A stretch of DNA of 64,000 nucleotides, from NCBI RefSeq assembly GCF_014107495.1, contig NZ_CP041969.1, forward strand, positions 5,009,501 through 5,073,500. Reading direction: 5' to 3'. Positions 1-9,180 of this stretch are shown piece by piece. The notes beneath the pieces were generated by a model. That model did no database searches. It worked only from the letters and a program-made list of their open reading frames with translations, and had not been told where the DNA came from. A program made the translations under genes and the position numbers. Within the stretch, counting starts at the first letter, position 1. Each line of letters starts with the position of its first letter. The stretch comes from Cohnella cholangitidis (lineage in GTDB: Bacteria; Bacillota; Bacilli; Paenibacillales; Paenibacillaceae).

Positions 1-879
1 AAGCAGCATTCCGGTCCGGTCAAGGTTCAGTCCAACGGACAATCTCCGGCGGATTTGACGGAAGGCCGGCACATCGTACCGATCCAAAACTTGCAAAATA
101 CGGGCTATGTTTCTCTAGACGATCTTGCCCAAGCAACGGGGTATCACGGAGCCTGGTTGCGGGACGGGACGTACGGAGTAGGCGACTACGATGCGGCATG
201 GTTATTCAAAACGGGAGACAGCACGGTAACGGTTGCCAACAATAAAGTTGAAATGCCGGCTTCGGCGATCAAAGACAATAATCATTTGTACATTCCCGTT
301 GCTGCATTGCAGAAGCTGTTCGGAGACGTAACGGTGTTTACTGTCGAACCGGACGATGTCGCCTTTTTCCCCAAGCCGTCGCCTAACGAAACGGGAGCGA
401 ACGGCCGTAATTTGGATTTCGCGGATGCCCGGCCTACGAAACCCGCTTTAGCGGCGGATTCGGAAGGAATTATGAATGCGGCAAGCGAAGATTCGCGAAT
501 GATCGCGTTCGCCAAGAAATTTCTGGGGATCAAATACGAGTTCGGTACAGGCGCGTACAAACAAACCGGAACTTTCGATTGCTCGTCGTTTACTCGCTAC
601 GTCTTCGACCAGTTCGATGTAGACCTGCCAAGAATAGCTAGAGCGCAAGCCGAGAAAGGACATTATGTCGACAGAGATAAGCTTGAAGTCGGCGATTTGT
701 TGTTCTTCTATGTGCCCGGGCGTTTCAAGAGCAATGAAACGGTAGGGCATGTAGGCATCTACATGGGCAACGGGAATATGATTCATGCGAGCCCTAAGCC
801 GCAAGACGGAGTTCAAATTACTCCGATCAACAAAGCCTACTGGAAAGATACCTTTTTGTACGCCAAACGCTATTTGTAA
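1..879 (+). CDS. NlpC/P60 (C40) cell-wall peptidase, 5' end outside window
   Basis: The frame is open from base 1, so the N-terminus lies upstream of the window. The visible first ~110 residues look like a copper-amine-oxidase-N-type stalk domain (VNGK-like strands, then YIPVAALQKLFG). The last ~125 residues are an NlpC/P60 domain with catalytic Cys in FDCSSF, His in VGHVGIYMG and a third polar site near IHASP. Such enzymes cut gamma-D-Glu-diaminopimelate bonds in peptidoglycan outside the cell. It ends just before a bidirectional terminator shared with the convergent HD-GYP gene. The domain calls are firm; the specific substrate is inferred from the family. Confidence 0.88.
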   Translation, partial: KQHSGPVKVQSNGQSPADLTEGRHIVPIQNLQNTGYVSLDDLAQATGYHGAWLRDGTYGVGDYDAAWLFKTGDSTVTVANNKVEMPASAIKDNNHLYIPVAALQKLFGDVTVFTVEPDDVAFFPKPSPNETGANGRNLDFADARPTKPALAADSEGIMNAASEDSRMIAFAKKFLGIKYEFGTGAYKQTGTFDCSSFTRYVFDQFDVDLPRIARAQAEKGHYVDRDKLEVGDLLFFYVPGRFKSNETVGHVGIYMGNGNMIHASPKPQDGVQITPINKAYWKDTFLYAKRYL

Positions 880-897
880 TTTCCGGAACAACAATAA

Positions 898-935
898 AAG
901 GCAATTCCTTGAGCCCGCGGCTCGGGAATTGCCTT
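898..935. terminator. Bidirectional terminator hairpin
   Basis: A perfect 11-bp inverted repeat (AAGGCAATTCC at 898-908 and its complement at 925-935) encloses a loop containing a further GAGC/GCTC pairing. It lies between two convergent genes and can serve both. Confidence 0.8.
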
Positions 936-942
936 ACGTTAT

Positions 943-1995
943 TTAAGCATGAACGTGTTTGATTTCATAATTCCGTTTCACGGACAGATCGAGAAATTGA
1001 TCGCCGACTTGTACGAGCGGCCGGAAAAAGTCGGTCGGATGGGTCATGACGATCGTTCCGATTTCTCCAGTCGATAATTCAACGCTCTTGCCGATAAAAT
1101 TGGGAACCATATGACGGATAAAAGTATGGGTGATATCCGGATCGAGCTCCCGGAAGCTTAGCTCGAACATCTCCCGTAAAACGTGCAGCAGATCTCTTTT
1201 CTCGCGGTATACCCGAGAAGATATCATAGCGCTATAGACGTCTGCCACGGCAACGACTTTGGCCATCGGATGAATCTGATCTCCCGAAAGTCCGTGCGGA
1301 TAGCCTTTGCCGTCCATTCGTTCGTGATGCTGCAAAGCGGCTAGAGCGATTGCGTTGTCGTCGAAGGAGTTTTTCAGGATATCGTATCCGAATTGAGGAT
1401 GGTTTTTGATTTCGTTGTATTCTTCGTCCGAGAGCTTGGTAGGTTTATTAAGAATCGTTTCGGCGATCTTGCATTTGCCGATGTCATGCAGAAATCCCGC
1501 TTTGCCGGCCCGTACGGTCGCTTCCTCGTCCCAGCCCAGCCAACGCGCTATGTAGTAACTAAGCATGCCTACTTGTACGGAATGCTGGTAAGTGTAGTCG
1601 TCTTGGCTATTAAGCATCAGCAATAAAGAGACGACATCGCGTTCCGCGCGGAAGTTCTCGACGAGAGGCTGGAAACTTTCTTTGACATCGTCCTCGTAAA
1701 TACGCCCTTCCTCCAGAGCGCGTTCGAACAACTGCTCGGCTCCGGCTACCGCGTCGTGGTAGAGCGGGCGAAGCAGCGGATTGTAAGTAGAAGGCGCAGG
1801 CTCTTCTTCGGCTTGAAAAGGCGCGTTGCCGGGGCGCCATTCGATTTCGACGAAATCAATCTGGTGTTGGTACATACGAGATAATTCTTTTTCGTTAAGA
1901 ACGGTCCCTTTGGAAAGGACGTGTAACCCGAAGGAGTTAAATATATCTTCGGATAATTGGTCTCCCGAACGCACATCCGTAATATGAACTCTCAT
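943..1995 (-). CDS. HD-GYP domain c-di-GMP phosphodiesterase
   Basis: A 350-aa cytoplasmic protein. Residues ~1-100 form an N-terminal region without a recognised domain. The HD-GYP domain follows, with HDIGKCKIAETILNKP (metal-binding HD) and HHERMDGKGYPHG (the GYP signature). Family members hydrolyse c-di-GMP to pGpG or GMP. The ATG at 1995 has no strong ribosome-binding site but is the only reasonable start before the conserved N-terminus. A plausible sigma-A promoter (TTGCAA, 17 bp, TAGCAT) lies upstream at 2060-2088. A second HD-GYP gene lies at 8054, so this neighbourhood carries two predicted c-di-GMP phosphodiesterases. Confidence 0.88.
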   Translation of the reverse strand: MRVHITDVRSGDQLSEDIFNSFGLHVLSKGTVLNEKELSRMYQHQIDFVEIEWRPGNAPFQAEEEPAPSTYNPLLRPLYHDAVAGAEQLFERALEEGRIYEDDVKESFQPLVENFRAERDVVSLLLMLNSQDDYTYQHSVQVGMLSYYIARWLGWDEEATVRAGKAGFLHDIGKCKIAETILNKPTKLSDEEYNEIKNHPQFGYDILKNSFDDNAIALAALQHHERMDGKGYPHGLSGDQIHPMAKVVAVADVYSAMISSRVYREKRDLLHVLREMFELSFRELDPDITHTFIRHMVPNFIGKSVELSTGEIGTIVMTHPTDFFRPLVQVGDQFLDLSVKRNYEIKHVHA

Positions 1996-2147
1996 ATGAC
2001 ACCTCGATAAGGTTATCGTGAAGAAACGACGATTTTCGATGAAATTCTTCCCAATTCCTATGCTACCAAGTTAAGCGTTTTCTTGCAATAAATTGTTGGT
2101 AGATTCTTTAAGGCGTTAATTTAATTTCAGGGATTCCGCAAATTTCA

Positions 2148-3194
2148 TCATTCACCCATTAGCTCAGCGTAAATCCGCCTGGCCAGCAAGGGATCGTCCG
2201 TGCCCATGACGAGCGCGCGCCCGTCCGAGAAGAGCAAGAAAGTCATTCCGTCAGGTAAGTGCAATCTTAAGGAGTAAGGATTGAGTTCGGTACGTCCGGC
2301 TTTGCCGAACCGCAGCTCTATCGATCGCAGGTCCAAGGATAAGGGGGTTCCCGGCGACACTTGAACCGTATTGCGTCCGCAAAGGGATGCGGTCATGGTT
2401 TCGCTCTGCTTTTCCTCGTCCAGCAATGCGAAACGGCGCTCGCCGCAAACGGGGCAGGAAATCTTCCTGGCTCCTTGGACGGATAAAGATTGCCAATTAT
2501 GCTGCCAGAGGTCGATCTGCAACAGAGAGCCGTGCAGAGCTTCAGGCTGGCCCGTCAGCAGCTTGATCGCTTCCATGACTTGAACGGAACCTATCGTGTC
2601 CACGATAGGAGAGAGCACTCCCGCCGTTTCGCATGTATCCAGCGAGCCTCCCGGAGGAGGCTCCGGAAACAGGCAACGCAAGCATGGAGTCGACCCGGGA
2701 ACGACCGTAAGCGACATGCCGGAGGCGCCGACCGCTCCGCCGTATATCCATGGAATCCGATGTTTGACGCTGAACTCGTTAATTAAATATCTAACGCTGA
2801 AATTGTCCGTTCCGTCGACGATAACGTCGGCTCCGGATAGAAGCGCTTCCGCGTTGAAGGAAGATAAGTCCGCCACGCGGGGAACCAGGTTAATTCCGCT
2901 ATTGACGGCAGATAGCCGGGAAGCGGCGGCGATCGCTTTCGGAGTGCCGCCAGCCGCGTCCGTCTCGTCATAAAGAAGCTGCCGCTGCAAATTGCTTCGA
3001 TCCACGATATCCCTATCGATCAGGGTGAGCTTACCCACGCCTGCCCGGGCTAAGTGGTTGGCGATTACGCAGCCTAAAGCGCCGACTCCGACGATAGCCG
3101 CGTGGGAACCAAGCAAGCGCTCCTGCCCTTGTTCCCCGATCGCCGAAAATCGCGCTTGCCTGGCGTAACGCGAATCCTTGCCGGCGCTAGTCAT
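2148..3194 (-). CDS. moeB: MoeB/ThiF-family adenylyltransferase
   Basis: A 348-aa E1-like enzyme predicted to adenylate the C-terminal glycine of MoaD before sulfur transfer. It shows the GVGALG nucleotide-binding loop (residues ~36-41), DRDIVDRSNLQRQ, DGTDNF, and two zinc Cys pairs (CLRC and CPVC). The C-terminal ~80 residues (from SLCGRN) replace the rhodanese domain seen in some MoeB relatives with a short beta-rich domain. The start overlaps the stop of the moaD-moaE fusion by 4 bp, so the two are co-translated. A ThiF role in thiamine synthesis cannot be excluded, but the position next to moaDE and moaA favours molybdopterin synthesis. Confidence 0.85.
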   Translation of the reverse strand: MTSAGKDSRYARQARFSAIGEQGQERLLGSHAAIVGVGALGCVIANHLARAGVGKLTLIDRDIVDRSNLQRQLLYDETDAAGGTPKAIAAASRLSAVNSGINLVPRVADLSSFNAEALLSGADVIVDGTDNFSVRYLINEFSVKHRIPWIYGGAVGASGMSLTVVPGSTPCLRCLFPEPPPGGSLDTCETAGVLSPIVDTIGSVQVMEAIKLLTGQPEALHGSLLQIDLWQHNWQSLSVQGARKISCPVCGERRFALLDEEKQSETMTASLCGRNTVQVSPGTPLSLDLRSIELRFGKAGRTELNPYSLRLHLPDGMTFLLFSDGRALVMGTDDPLLARRIYAELMGE

Positions 3195-3949
3195 TGTTCC
3201 TCTCCTCCAGCTCCGTCAAGCGAAGCGATCGGATTCCAAGGTCCCAACTGATGGCCTTTCCACTCCGTACCGTCCTCGTAAATTTCTTTTTTCCATATTG
3301 GCACCTTCTGCTTCAACCGTTCGATCGCATAACGGCTCGCTTCGTAAGAAGCGGCCCGATGGGAGGAAGAGATGGCGATGACGACGCTGATCTGCCCGAT
3401 CCCGACAGTGCCGATCCGATGGGATATGGCGCACAGCGTGCCAGGCCAACGCGCGGATATTTCTTCGCCGATCTGGGCTAAAGCCGACTCGGCCATGGGG
3501 ATGTACGCTTCGTATTCCAAAGTGACGGTCCGCTGTCCCGCCGTCCATTCTCTAGTCGTGCCAACGAAAGCGATAGCGGCTCCGTGGTCGGGATGGTACA
3601 CCTTGGCTAAAATGCTATTTACGTCTATATCGCTTTCGGTTATGACGTACCGCGGCTCTTCGCCGATACCGTCGTCCGCGATCGTGCCGCCGTCCGAACC
3701 TCCCGAGACCGGAGGCAGCAAAGCGAGCTCGTCCGAGCTGCTTACGAGAGTGTCGTCGCCGGCATAGGATTGATTTTGCGCCAAGAAACATACGGATAGA
3801 ATATCCGCGTGTTCGGGATATTGAGCTGCAAGCTTCTGCTTGATCTGTCCTGCCGTAAGCCGGGAGTCTTCCCAATCTTGTTGAATGGCGCGCGTTCCTA
3901 ATCGTTCGGCAAGTCCTGCGAATAATGAGATCGTCCAAATGTTTGTCAT
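3191..3949 (-). CDS. Fused MoaD-MoaE molybdopterin synthase
   Basis: A 252-aa fusion. Residues 1-84 are MoaD (ubiquitin fold) ending in VSGG. Residues ~98-245 are MoaE, with FVGTTRE, HRIGTVGIG, and the IWKKEIYEDG...WK segment carrying active-site lysines. Molybdopterin synthase normally needs a free MoaD C-terminal Gly-Gly that becomes a thiocarboxylate; here that Gly83-Gly84 is internal, so processing or an unusual geometry is needed. The gene is divergent from moaA and overlaps moeB. Confidence 0.9.
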   Translation of the reverse strand: MTNIWTISLFAGLAERLGTRAIQQDWEDSRLTAGQIKQKLAAQYPEHADILSVCFLAQNQSYAGDDTLVSSSDELALLPPVSGGSDGGTIADDGIGEEPRYVITESDIDVNSILAKVYHPDHGAAIAFVGTTREWTAGQRTVTLEYEAYIPMAESALAQIGEEISARWPGTLCAISHRIGTVGIGQISVVIAISSSHRAASYEASRYAIERLKQKVPIWKKEIYEDGTEWKGHQLGPWNPIASLDGAGGEEQ

Positions 3950-4067
3950 CTTTATTTACAACTTCCTCCCGCGAAACGTTGAACATTACTTACCAAGCAT
4001 ACCATATCGCTTGCGAAAATGTTATGCTAGAAGGACACCAGAAACGGCACCGAAGGAGAGAGTCGAG

Positions 4068-5069
4068 ATGCCAGACTTAATAGATCGGTTCGGAAGAAAA
4101 CACACCTACTTGCGTATTTCCGTAACGGATAGATGCAACTTGCGATGCCTGTATTGCATGCCCGAAGAAGGCATGGTTTTTATGGAGCAGGAAAAATTGC
4201 TGTCTTACTCTCAGATTATTGAAGTCGCGGCCAGCGCCGCCAAGCTCGGCATTCGCAAATTCAGGATTACCGGGGGAGAGCCGCTCGTCAGGCCCGGACT
4301 GGAAGAGCTGATCGCCGGCTTGTCGGCTTTGCCCGGCGTGGACGATATATCTCTGACGACCAATGGATTGTTATTGGCTCCTCAGGCCGCGAAGCTTAAG
4401 CAAGCGGGACTTAAGCGCGTGAATATTAGCTTGGATACGATGGATTCCGCCCGGTTCAAATTTATCGCCCGTCGCGGGAACCTTGATAAAGTATGGGAAG
4501 GAATCGAAGCGGCGGTTGAAGCGGGATTAAACCCGATTAAGCTTAATTGCGTGCTGCTCAAAGGAATCAACGAGGATGAAATCGGACGGTTCCTCAAGCT
4601 GTCGATGGAACAACCGATGCATATCCGATTTATTGAATACATGCCGATCGGACACGATGACGATGGCTGGAGGAAACACTATCTTCCGCTCTCCAGAGTG
4701 TTGGAAGAGGCGGCGCGCTTGGGCTACGAGCTTGTTCAGGAAGAAGGACCGATGGGAAGCGGGCCTTCCGAGAATTGGAAAATCGTCGGCGGCGCGGGAT
4801 CGTTCGGGCTCATCCATCCGATAAGCGAGCATTTCTGCAAAAGCTGCAACAGGTTGAGATTGACCGCGGACGGTCATATTAAACCGTGTTTGTATTGGGT
4901 TGACGAGCTGAATGTCAAACCTGCGCTCGGCTCTCCGGAAGCGATGGAGCAGTTGTTCCTGAAGGCGATGGACATTAAGCCGGAAAATCATGAAATGGCC
5001 GCATTGCTTGCGGGAGACAAACAAAGCCATGTGCCGACGGAGCGGCGGATGTCGCAAATCGGCGGTTAG
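4068..5069 (+). CDS. moaA: GTP 3',8-cyclase MoaA
   Basis: A 333-aa radical SAM enzyme converting GTP to the cyclic intermediate of molybdopterin synthesis. The N-terminal cluster motif CNLRCLYC, the SAM-binding GGEPL, the C-terminal cluster motif FCKSCNRLRL...PC and the terminal Gly-Gly, all typical of MoaA, are present. The frame is open further upstream, but the ATG at 4068 is chosen because AAGGAGAG lies 8 bp before it and it gives the normal N-terminus (MPDLIDRFGRKHTYLRIS). It is divergent from moaDE-moeB. moaC, moeA and mobA are not in the window. Confidence 0.95.
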   Translation: MPDLIDRFGRKHTYLRISVTDRCNLRCLYCMPEEGMVFMEQEKLLSYSQIIEVAASAAKLGIRKFRITGGEPLVRPGLEELIAGLSALPGVDDISLTTNGLLLAPQAAKLKQAGLKRVNISLDTMDSARFKFIARRGNLDKVWEGIEAAVEAGLNPIKLNCVLLKGINEDEIGRFLKLSMEQPMHIRFIEYMPIGHDDDGWRKHYLPLSRVLEEAARLGYELVQEEGPMGSGPSENWKIVGGAGSFGLIHPISEHFCKSCNRLRLTADGHIKPCLYWVDELNVKPALGSPEAMEQLFLKAMDIKPENHEMAALLAGDKQSHVPTERRMSQIGG

Positions 5070-5081
5070 GAGAGAAGACAC

Positions 5082-5558
5082 TTGTCCGTAATCGTTATTT
5101 TGCCGAATGAAGAGAAGTCCGAGACGACGCCGGTAGCGATGGCGGAACTGTCGAATGAGCTTTTCCCCGTCAGCGCGCGCGTTCCCGGAACAGTCGGAGA
5201 AGGCTTTGATTTGCTTAAGTGGTACCGCGCTTACGTTCGCTTGAACGTTGCCGACGGGAATCCGACGCCAGAGGAACCGACTCATCTTATCGTAAGGGCG
5301 GCCGACGAATTCCAAGCGACCATTCCTTGGCAGCAATTAGACAACGCCCTGTTTCAATACGCGATCGACGGACAACCGCTCGTCAAAGGGAAACCGCTGC
5401 GTTTATACGTTCCGGATGGAACAAGCGCGTGCCTAAACGTGAAAAGCGTCGTTTCCATACGTTTCGCAACCGACGCCGCGCTGGGAGAGGAAGCGAAGTA
5501 CGGTTTTCTAAACGAAGTTTCACCGGATCTGATGATCAAAGGGTTGAAAACCCGATGA
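5082..5558 (+). CDS. Small protein resembling a molybdopterin-oxidoreductase fold
   Basis: 158 aa, TTG start 12 bp after moaA, and its stop overlaps the next start (ATGA). Residues ~75-130 (IPWQQL...LVKGKPLRLYVPDG...NVKSVVSIRF) resemble the core of the sulfite-oxidase-type molybdopterin-binding domain, whose usual pattern is GxPLRLxVPxxxGxKxVKxxxxI. The protein is much shorter than SUOX-family enzymes, and no cofactor-coordinating Cys is in the expected place (its single Cys is in TSACLNV). It may be a degenerate, non-catalytic domain. The position directly after moaA supports some link to molybdenum cofactor. Function unknown. Confidence 0.6.
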   Translation: MSVIVILPNEEKSETTPVAMAELSNELFPVSARVPGTVGEGFDLLKWYRAYVRLNVADGNPTPEEPTHLIVRAADEFQATIPWQQLDNALFQYAIDGQPLVKGKPLRLYVPDGTSACLNVKSVVSIRFATDAALGEEAKYGFLNEVSPDLMIKGLKTR

Positions 5559-7000
5559 GCGAGACGAAACTAACGCTAACCCTGTTGCATACGAACGATA
5601 CTCACAGCCATTTCGAAGAGGTCTCCCGGATCGCCGGTTATTTCGCGCAAGTCAGAAACCGGGTAGAGCCGGATAATCTGATCGCGATCGATTGCGGCGA
5701 TTTTCTCGACCGCGCGCGGATGGAGACCGAAGGCACCAAAGGCGCCGTGAATCGCGCGGTGATCGAATATATAGGTTACGATGCGGTTACTCTCGGCAAC
5801 AATGAAGGATTAAGTTATACTCCCGGCGAGTTGGATGTACTATTCCAAGGGTTGCCGATTCCGCTCGTGTGCTCCAATATGAAGCTTCAGCAATCCGGAC
5901 AATGCCCCTCCTGGATGGTGCCGTCGCTTAAAATCACGAAATCGGGCGTGCGAATCGGGATCATCGGGCTAACCGCGCCATACAACGATTATTACGACCT
6001 GCTAGGCTGGAAAGCGGCGGATCCAATGGCCGCCTTGAGATCGGAAGCCAATCTTCTGCGAGGCGAAGTCGACGTTTTGATCTTATTGTCCCATCTTGGC
6101 TTGCGTCACGACGAGAACATCGCTTCTACCGTCGAAGGCATCGATCTTATTTTGGGAGGGCATACCCATCATTTGCTCGAGGTCCCTTTGCAGATCGGAA
6201 CAACGACCATTTGCGCTGCCGGGAAATTCGGTGCCCATGTCGGACATCTGGAGCTTGAGTTCGGCTCCGATCATAAGTTGATCAAGATATCGGGCGGGAG
6301 TCGGGCGACGGAGACGTTTCCCCGCGAACCGGGCTTGGATCGACTCATCGAGAGCTATCGCTTGCAGGCCAAACGGAAGCTGAACCGTCAGATCGCGAAT
6401 TTGGCGCAACCGATCGAATTGCGGCTGGATCAGGAATCGCCTTTGCCGACATTGCTCGCAAGCGCGGTAAGGCGGTTAACTTCGGCCGAGATCGGGCTCG
6501 TGAACGCGGGACAATTTCTCGAGGGATTGCCTGCCGGTCCGGTTACCGAAGAGATGATACATGCGATCTGTCCTTCGCCGATTAACCCGTGCGTTATTCA
6601 GCTGCTCGGGAGCTCGATCGTTAGATCGTTAGAAGAGAGCTTGCTGCCCGAGTTTCAAGGACTTGAATTTCGAGGATTCGGCTTTCGGGGGAAAGTACTG
6701 GGAACATTGTGCGTAGACGGGCTGGAGATTATAGCGGACCTGGCTCAGGCGCCTTACCGTCGAATCGCGGAAGTCAAGGTCAATGGCGTTCCGCTTGAGG
6801 AGTCGCGAACGTATTCCGTCGGAACACTGGATATGTTTACGTTCGGAGTCGGTTATATCGGATTGAAAGAAGGGCAAGACGTTCGTTACTTTTTGCCGGA
6901 ATTCATTAGGGACGTGCTGGCCAAGGCGCTAAATGAACAGCAGATGATCCAAGACTGCCGTTTGCCTCGCTGGAGGCTTGCGGGTCAGGAGCAAAAATAA
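5555..7000 (+). CDS. Bifunctional metallophosphatase / 5'-nucleotidase (YunD-like)
   Basis: 481 aa from the ATG at 5555, which overlaps the upstream stop by 4 bp; the frame stays open upstream but reads through another gene. The N-terminal metallophosphoesterase has LLHTNDTHSH, DCGDFLDR, GNNE, LSHLG and GGHTHH. The C-terminal 5'-nucleotidase domain spans ~residues 300-470. No signal peptide is visible, so unlike UshA it is probably cytoplasmic, as for B. subtilis YunD. It hydrolyses nucleotide-type phosphoesters by family knowledge; the substrate is not determinable here. Confidence 0.88.
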   Translation: MSETKLTLTLLHTNDTHSHFEEVSRIAGYFAQVRNRVEPDNLIAIDCGDFLDRARMETEGTKGAVNRAVIEYIGYDAVTLGNNEGLSYTPGELDVLFQGLPIPLVCSNMKLQQSGQCPSWMVPSLKITKSGVRIGIIGLTAPYNDYYDLLGWKAADPMAALRSEANLLRGEVDVLILLSHLGLRHDENIASTVEGIDLILGGHTHHLLEVPLQIGTTTICAAGKFGAHVGHLELEFGSDHKLIKISGGSRATETFPREPGLDRLIESYRLQAKRKLNRQIANLAQPIELRLDQESPLPTLLASAVRRLTSAEIGLVNAGQFLEGLPAGPVTEEMIHAICPSPINPCVIQLLGSSIVRSLEESLLPEFQGLEFRGFGFRGKVLGTLCVDGLEIIADLAQAPYRRIAEVKVNGVPLEESRTYSVGTLDMFTFGVGYIGLKEGQDVRYFLPEFIRDVLAKALNEQQMIQDCRLPRWRLAGQEQK

Positions 7001-7047
7001 ATGACCCAAATTCAGAGTTTATCCAAGGTTAGGAGTGAAGGGCAGTC

Positions 7048-7899
7048 ATGCTGCATTGGTTCGATTCTATTATTCTAGGCATCGTAGAAGGATTAACCGA
7101 GTTTCTGCCGGTATCGTCAACGGGACACATGATCCTTACGAATAAGCTGCTAGGCTACGAGGAAACGCCCGAACAGCTTAAGACGTTCGAGATCGTTATC
7201 CAGTTCGCCGCGATTCTTGCGATCGCGCTAGTGTACCGTCAGAAGATTTTGCAAGTATTCGGTCTTGGCAAAAAGGAAACCGTTCAAGGGCTTTCCGTCG
7301 ATGCTTTTCCGAAGCGTCGCTTGAATCTCGTTCATGTCGCATTGGGTATCGTTCCGCCGCTCGGAATCGCCTTCCTCTTCCGCGATTACATTAAAGAGAT
7401 CGGCTTCCATACCGCGCCGGTTCTATGGGCGCTCGTCGTCGGCGGTATTTACATGTGGGTGACCGAGGCGTTGTACGATTCGGGCAAAATCAAACGAACG
7501 GCGGAGACGATGGATGACATTTCGTACAAGCAAGCGCTGCTGATCGGGGTGTTGCAGTGCGTATCCGCCGTCTGGCCGGGTTTCTCCAGATCGGGATCCA
7601 CCATTGCGGCCGGGATGTTAGGCGGCGTAAGCTATCGGGCATCCGCGGATTTTTCGTTTTTCATCGCGATTCCGATCATGACGGTCGCGACGGGTTATGA
7701 AGTACTAAGCAATATAGATAACTTCCGTTCGGGCGCGATCGACGTTGGATTTTTATTGACCGGATTTATCGTTTCTTTCCTCGTGGCATGGATCGTCGTC
7801 GTTGCGTTTTTAAAAGCTTTGCAGAAGTTTAAATTAAAATATTTCGCTTGGTATCGTTTTGTGATTGCCGCTCTATTCTACGTTTTTATCATGAGATAG
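7048..7899 (+). CDS. uppP: Undecaprenyl-diphosphatase UppP (BacA)
   Basis: A 283-aa polytopic membrane enzyme that dephosphorylates undecaprenyl pyrophosphate to recycle the lipid carrier for cell-wall synthesis; overexpression of relatives gives bacitracin tolerance. Signature motifs EGLTEFLPVSSTGHM and GFSRSGST carry the catalytic residues. Ribosome-binding site AGGAGTG precedes the ATG. Length is normal for the family. Confidence 0.96.
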   Translation: MLHWFDSIILGIVEGLTEFLPVSSTGHMILTNKLLGYEETPEQLKTFEIVIQFAAILAIALVYRQKILQVFGLGKKETVQGLSVDAFPKRRLNLVHVALGIVPPLGIAFLFRDYIKEIGFHTAPVLWALVVGGIYMWVTEALYDSGKIKRTAETMDDISYKQALLIGVLQCVSAVWPGFSRSGSTIAAGMLGGVSYRASADFSFFIAIPIMTVATGYEVLSNIDNFRSGAIDVGFLLTGFIVSFLVAWIVVVAFLKALQKFKLKYFAWYRFVIAALFYVFIMR

Positions 7900-7966
7900 A
7901 AACTGCCGCATGATGAATTATGTCGATTTATGTGGAAAAAAGTGATATATCTATATTGAAAACTCT

Positions 7967-7993
7967 TAAATAATCGAGTCGGACTTCCGATGT
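7967..7993 (+). promoter_or_regulatory. Candidate sigma-D promoter before HD-GYP gene
   Basis: TAAA at 7967-7970, exactly 15 bp, then TCCGATGT at 7986-7993. The sigma-D (flagellar/motility) consensus is TAAA-N15-GCCGATAA. The -35 is perfect and five of eight -10 positions match (the CCGAT core). It lies 60 bp upstream of the c-di-GMP phosphodiesterase gene at 8054. Confidence 0.5.
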
Positions 7994-8053
7994 TAAGAAT
8001 AACGGTCTAGAATTCAAGTTGAAAATTTCCAGTAAAAGGGGGGAAATGAAGAA

Positions 8054-9169
8054 ATGCGCATGATGCCGATTTCTCTAAGTCGGCCGGGCATGAAACTGGC
8101 CAAGAAAATTTACTCCGATGACGGCATCGTGTTATTGGCCGAAGGGGTCGAGCTGACGTCGTCGCTCATCCGCCGATTGGGAGATTGCGGTGTCAGTTTC
8201 CTGTATATCCAAGATGCGAGATTGGACGACTTGGTCGTACCGGAGCTGCTGAGCGAAGAAACGCAACGAAACACGATTCAAGCGATTCGTCACGCTTTCC
8301 GTGAGTTCGTCGATTTTCCTCGTCGCAACAAATCCGCAACATATCCTTACATCGGACGAAACATGCGCAACGCGATGCAACAAATTATGGACGAACTTGG
8401 CAGCAGCAAAGACGCGATGATCATGCTGATGAATTTGCATACGGTAGATCATTATTTGTATATGCATTCGTTGAACGTGTGCGTATATTCGACTCTGCTT
8501 GGCATCGCCAGCGGTTATGACAATGAGCAACTGATGACGTTGGGGCTTGGAGCGATGCTGCACGACATCGGCAAAACCCAAATTTCCATGCAGGTGTTGC
8601 TGAAGCCGGGAGAGCTATCGGCTTACGAGTTCGAAGAGATGAAGCGGCATGCGGAACGCGGCTATTATCTGCTCAAAGACGAGCCTAACATTCCTTTGCT
8701 GGCGGCCCATTGCGCTTACCAGCACCACGAGCGGATTAACGGTTCCGGTTACCCGAGAGGGATCAAAGGCGATGAAATCCATGAGTACGCCAAATGGATC
8801 GGCATCGTGGATTCTTACGATGCCATGACCAGCCACAGAGTCTATCGCGATGCTATGCTTCCGCACCAAGCGGTGGAGGCATTGTACGCCGGCAGCGACA
8901 TACTGTACGATACCTCGAAGCTGCAATTGTTCCGGGATAAGGTAGCCATTTATCCCATCGGAATTACGGTAAAGCTTAATACGGGACAAAGCGCGGTCGT
9001 CAGCGACATTAATTCGACGTGCGTCCATCGCCCCGTCATCCGCGTCCTTACCGACGAAGAAGGCATGGAGCTTAAGGTGCCGTTCGATATGGACTTGTCG
9101 AAGCATCTTAACGTCTTGATTTCGAAAATCGAGCTGAACTCGGACGAAATGAGTTCGCAGCCCGCATGA
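8054..9169 (+). CDS. HD-GYP domain c-di-GMP phosphodiesterase
   Basis: 371 aa, strong AAGGGGGGAAATG-type ribosome-binding region. The N-terminal ~110 residues (MRMMPISLSRPGMKLAKKIY...) are a common HD-GYP partner segment. The HD-GYP domain has LHDIGKTQI and HHERINGSGYPRG. Predicted to degrade c-di-GMP in the cytoplasm. The possible sigma-D promoter upstream would couple it to motility. It is paralogous to the gene at 943-1995 but not a recent duplicate. Confidence 0.9.
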   Translation: MRMMPISLSRPGMKLAKKIYSDDGIVLLAEGVELTSSLIRRLGDCGVSFLYIQDARLDDLVVPELLSEETQRNTIQAIRHAFREFVDFPRRNKSATYPYIGRNMRNAMQQIMDELGSSKDAMIMLMNLHTVDHYLYMHSLNVCVYSTLLGIASGYDNEQLMTLGLGAMLHDIGKTQISMQVLLKPGELSAYEFEEMKRHAERGYYLLKDEPNIPLLAAHCAYQHHERINGSGYPRGIKGDEIHEYAKWIGIVDSYDAMTSHRVYRDAMLPHQAVEALYAGSDILYDTSKLQLFRDKVAIYPIGITVKLNTGQSAVVSDINSTCVHRPVIRVLTDEEGMELKVPFDMDLSKHLNVLISKIELNSDEMSSQPA

Positions 9170-9180
9170 CGGAGTTTAAC

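Noticed and set aside
4527..5336. Minus-strand 269-codon frame opposite moaA
   Set aside because: Antisense shadow of moaA and the following gene; no family features.
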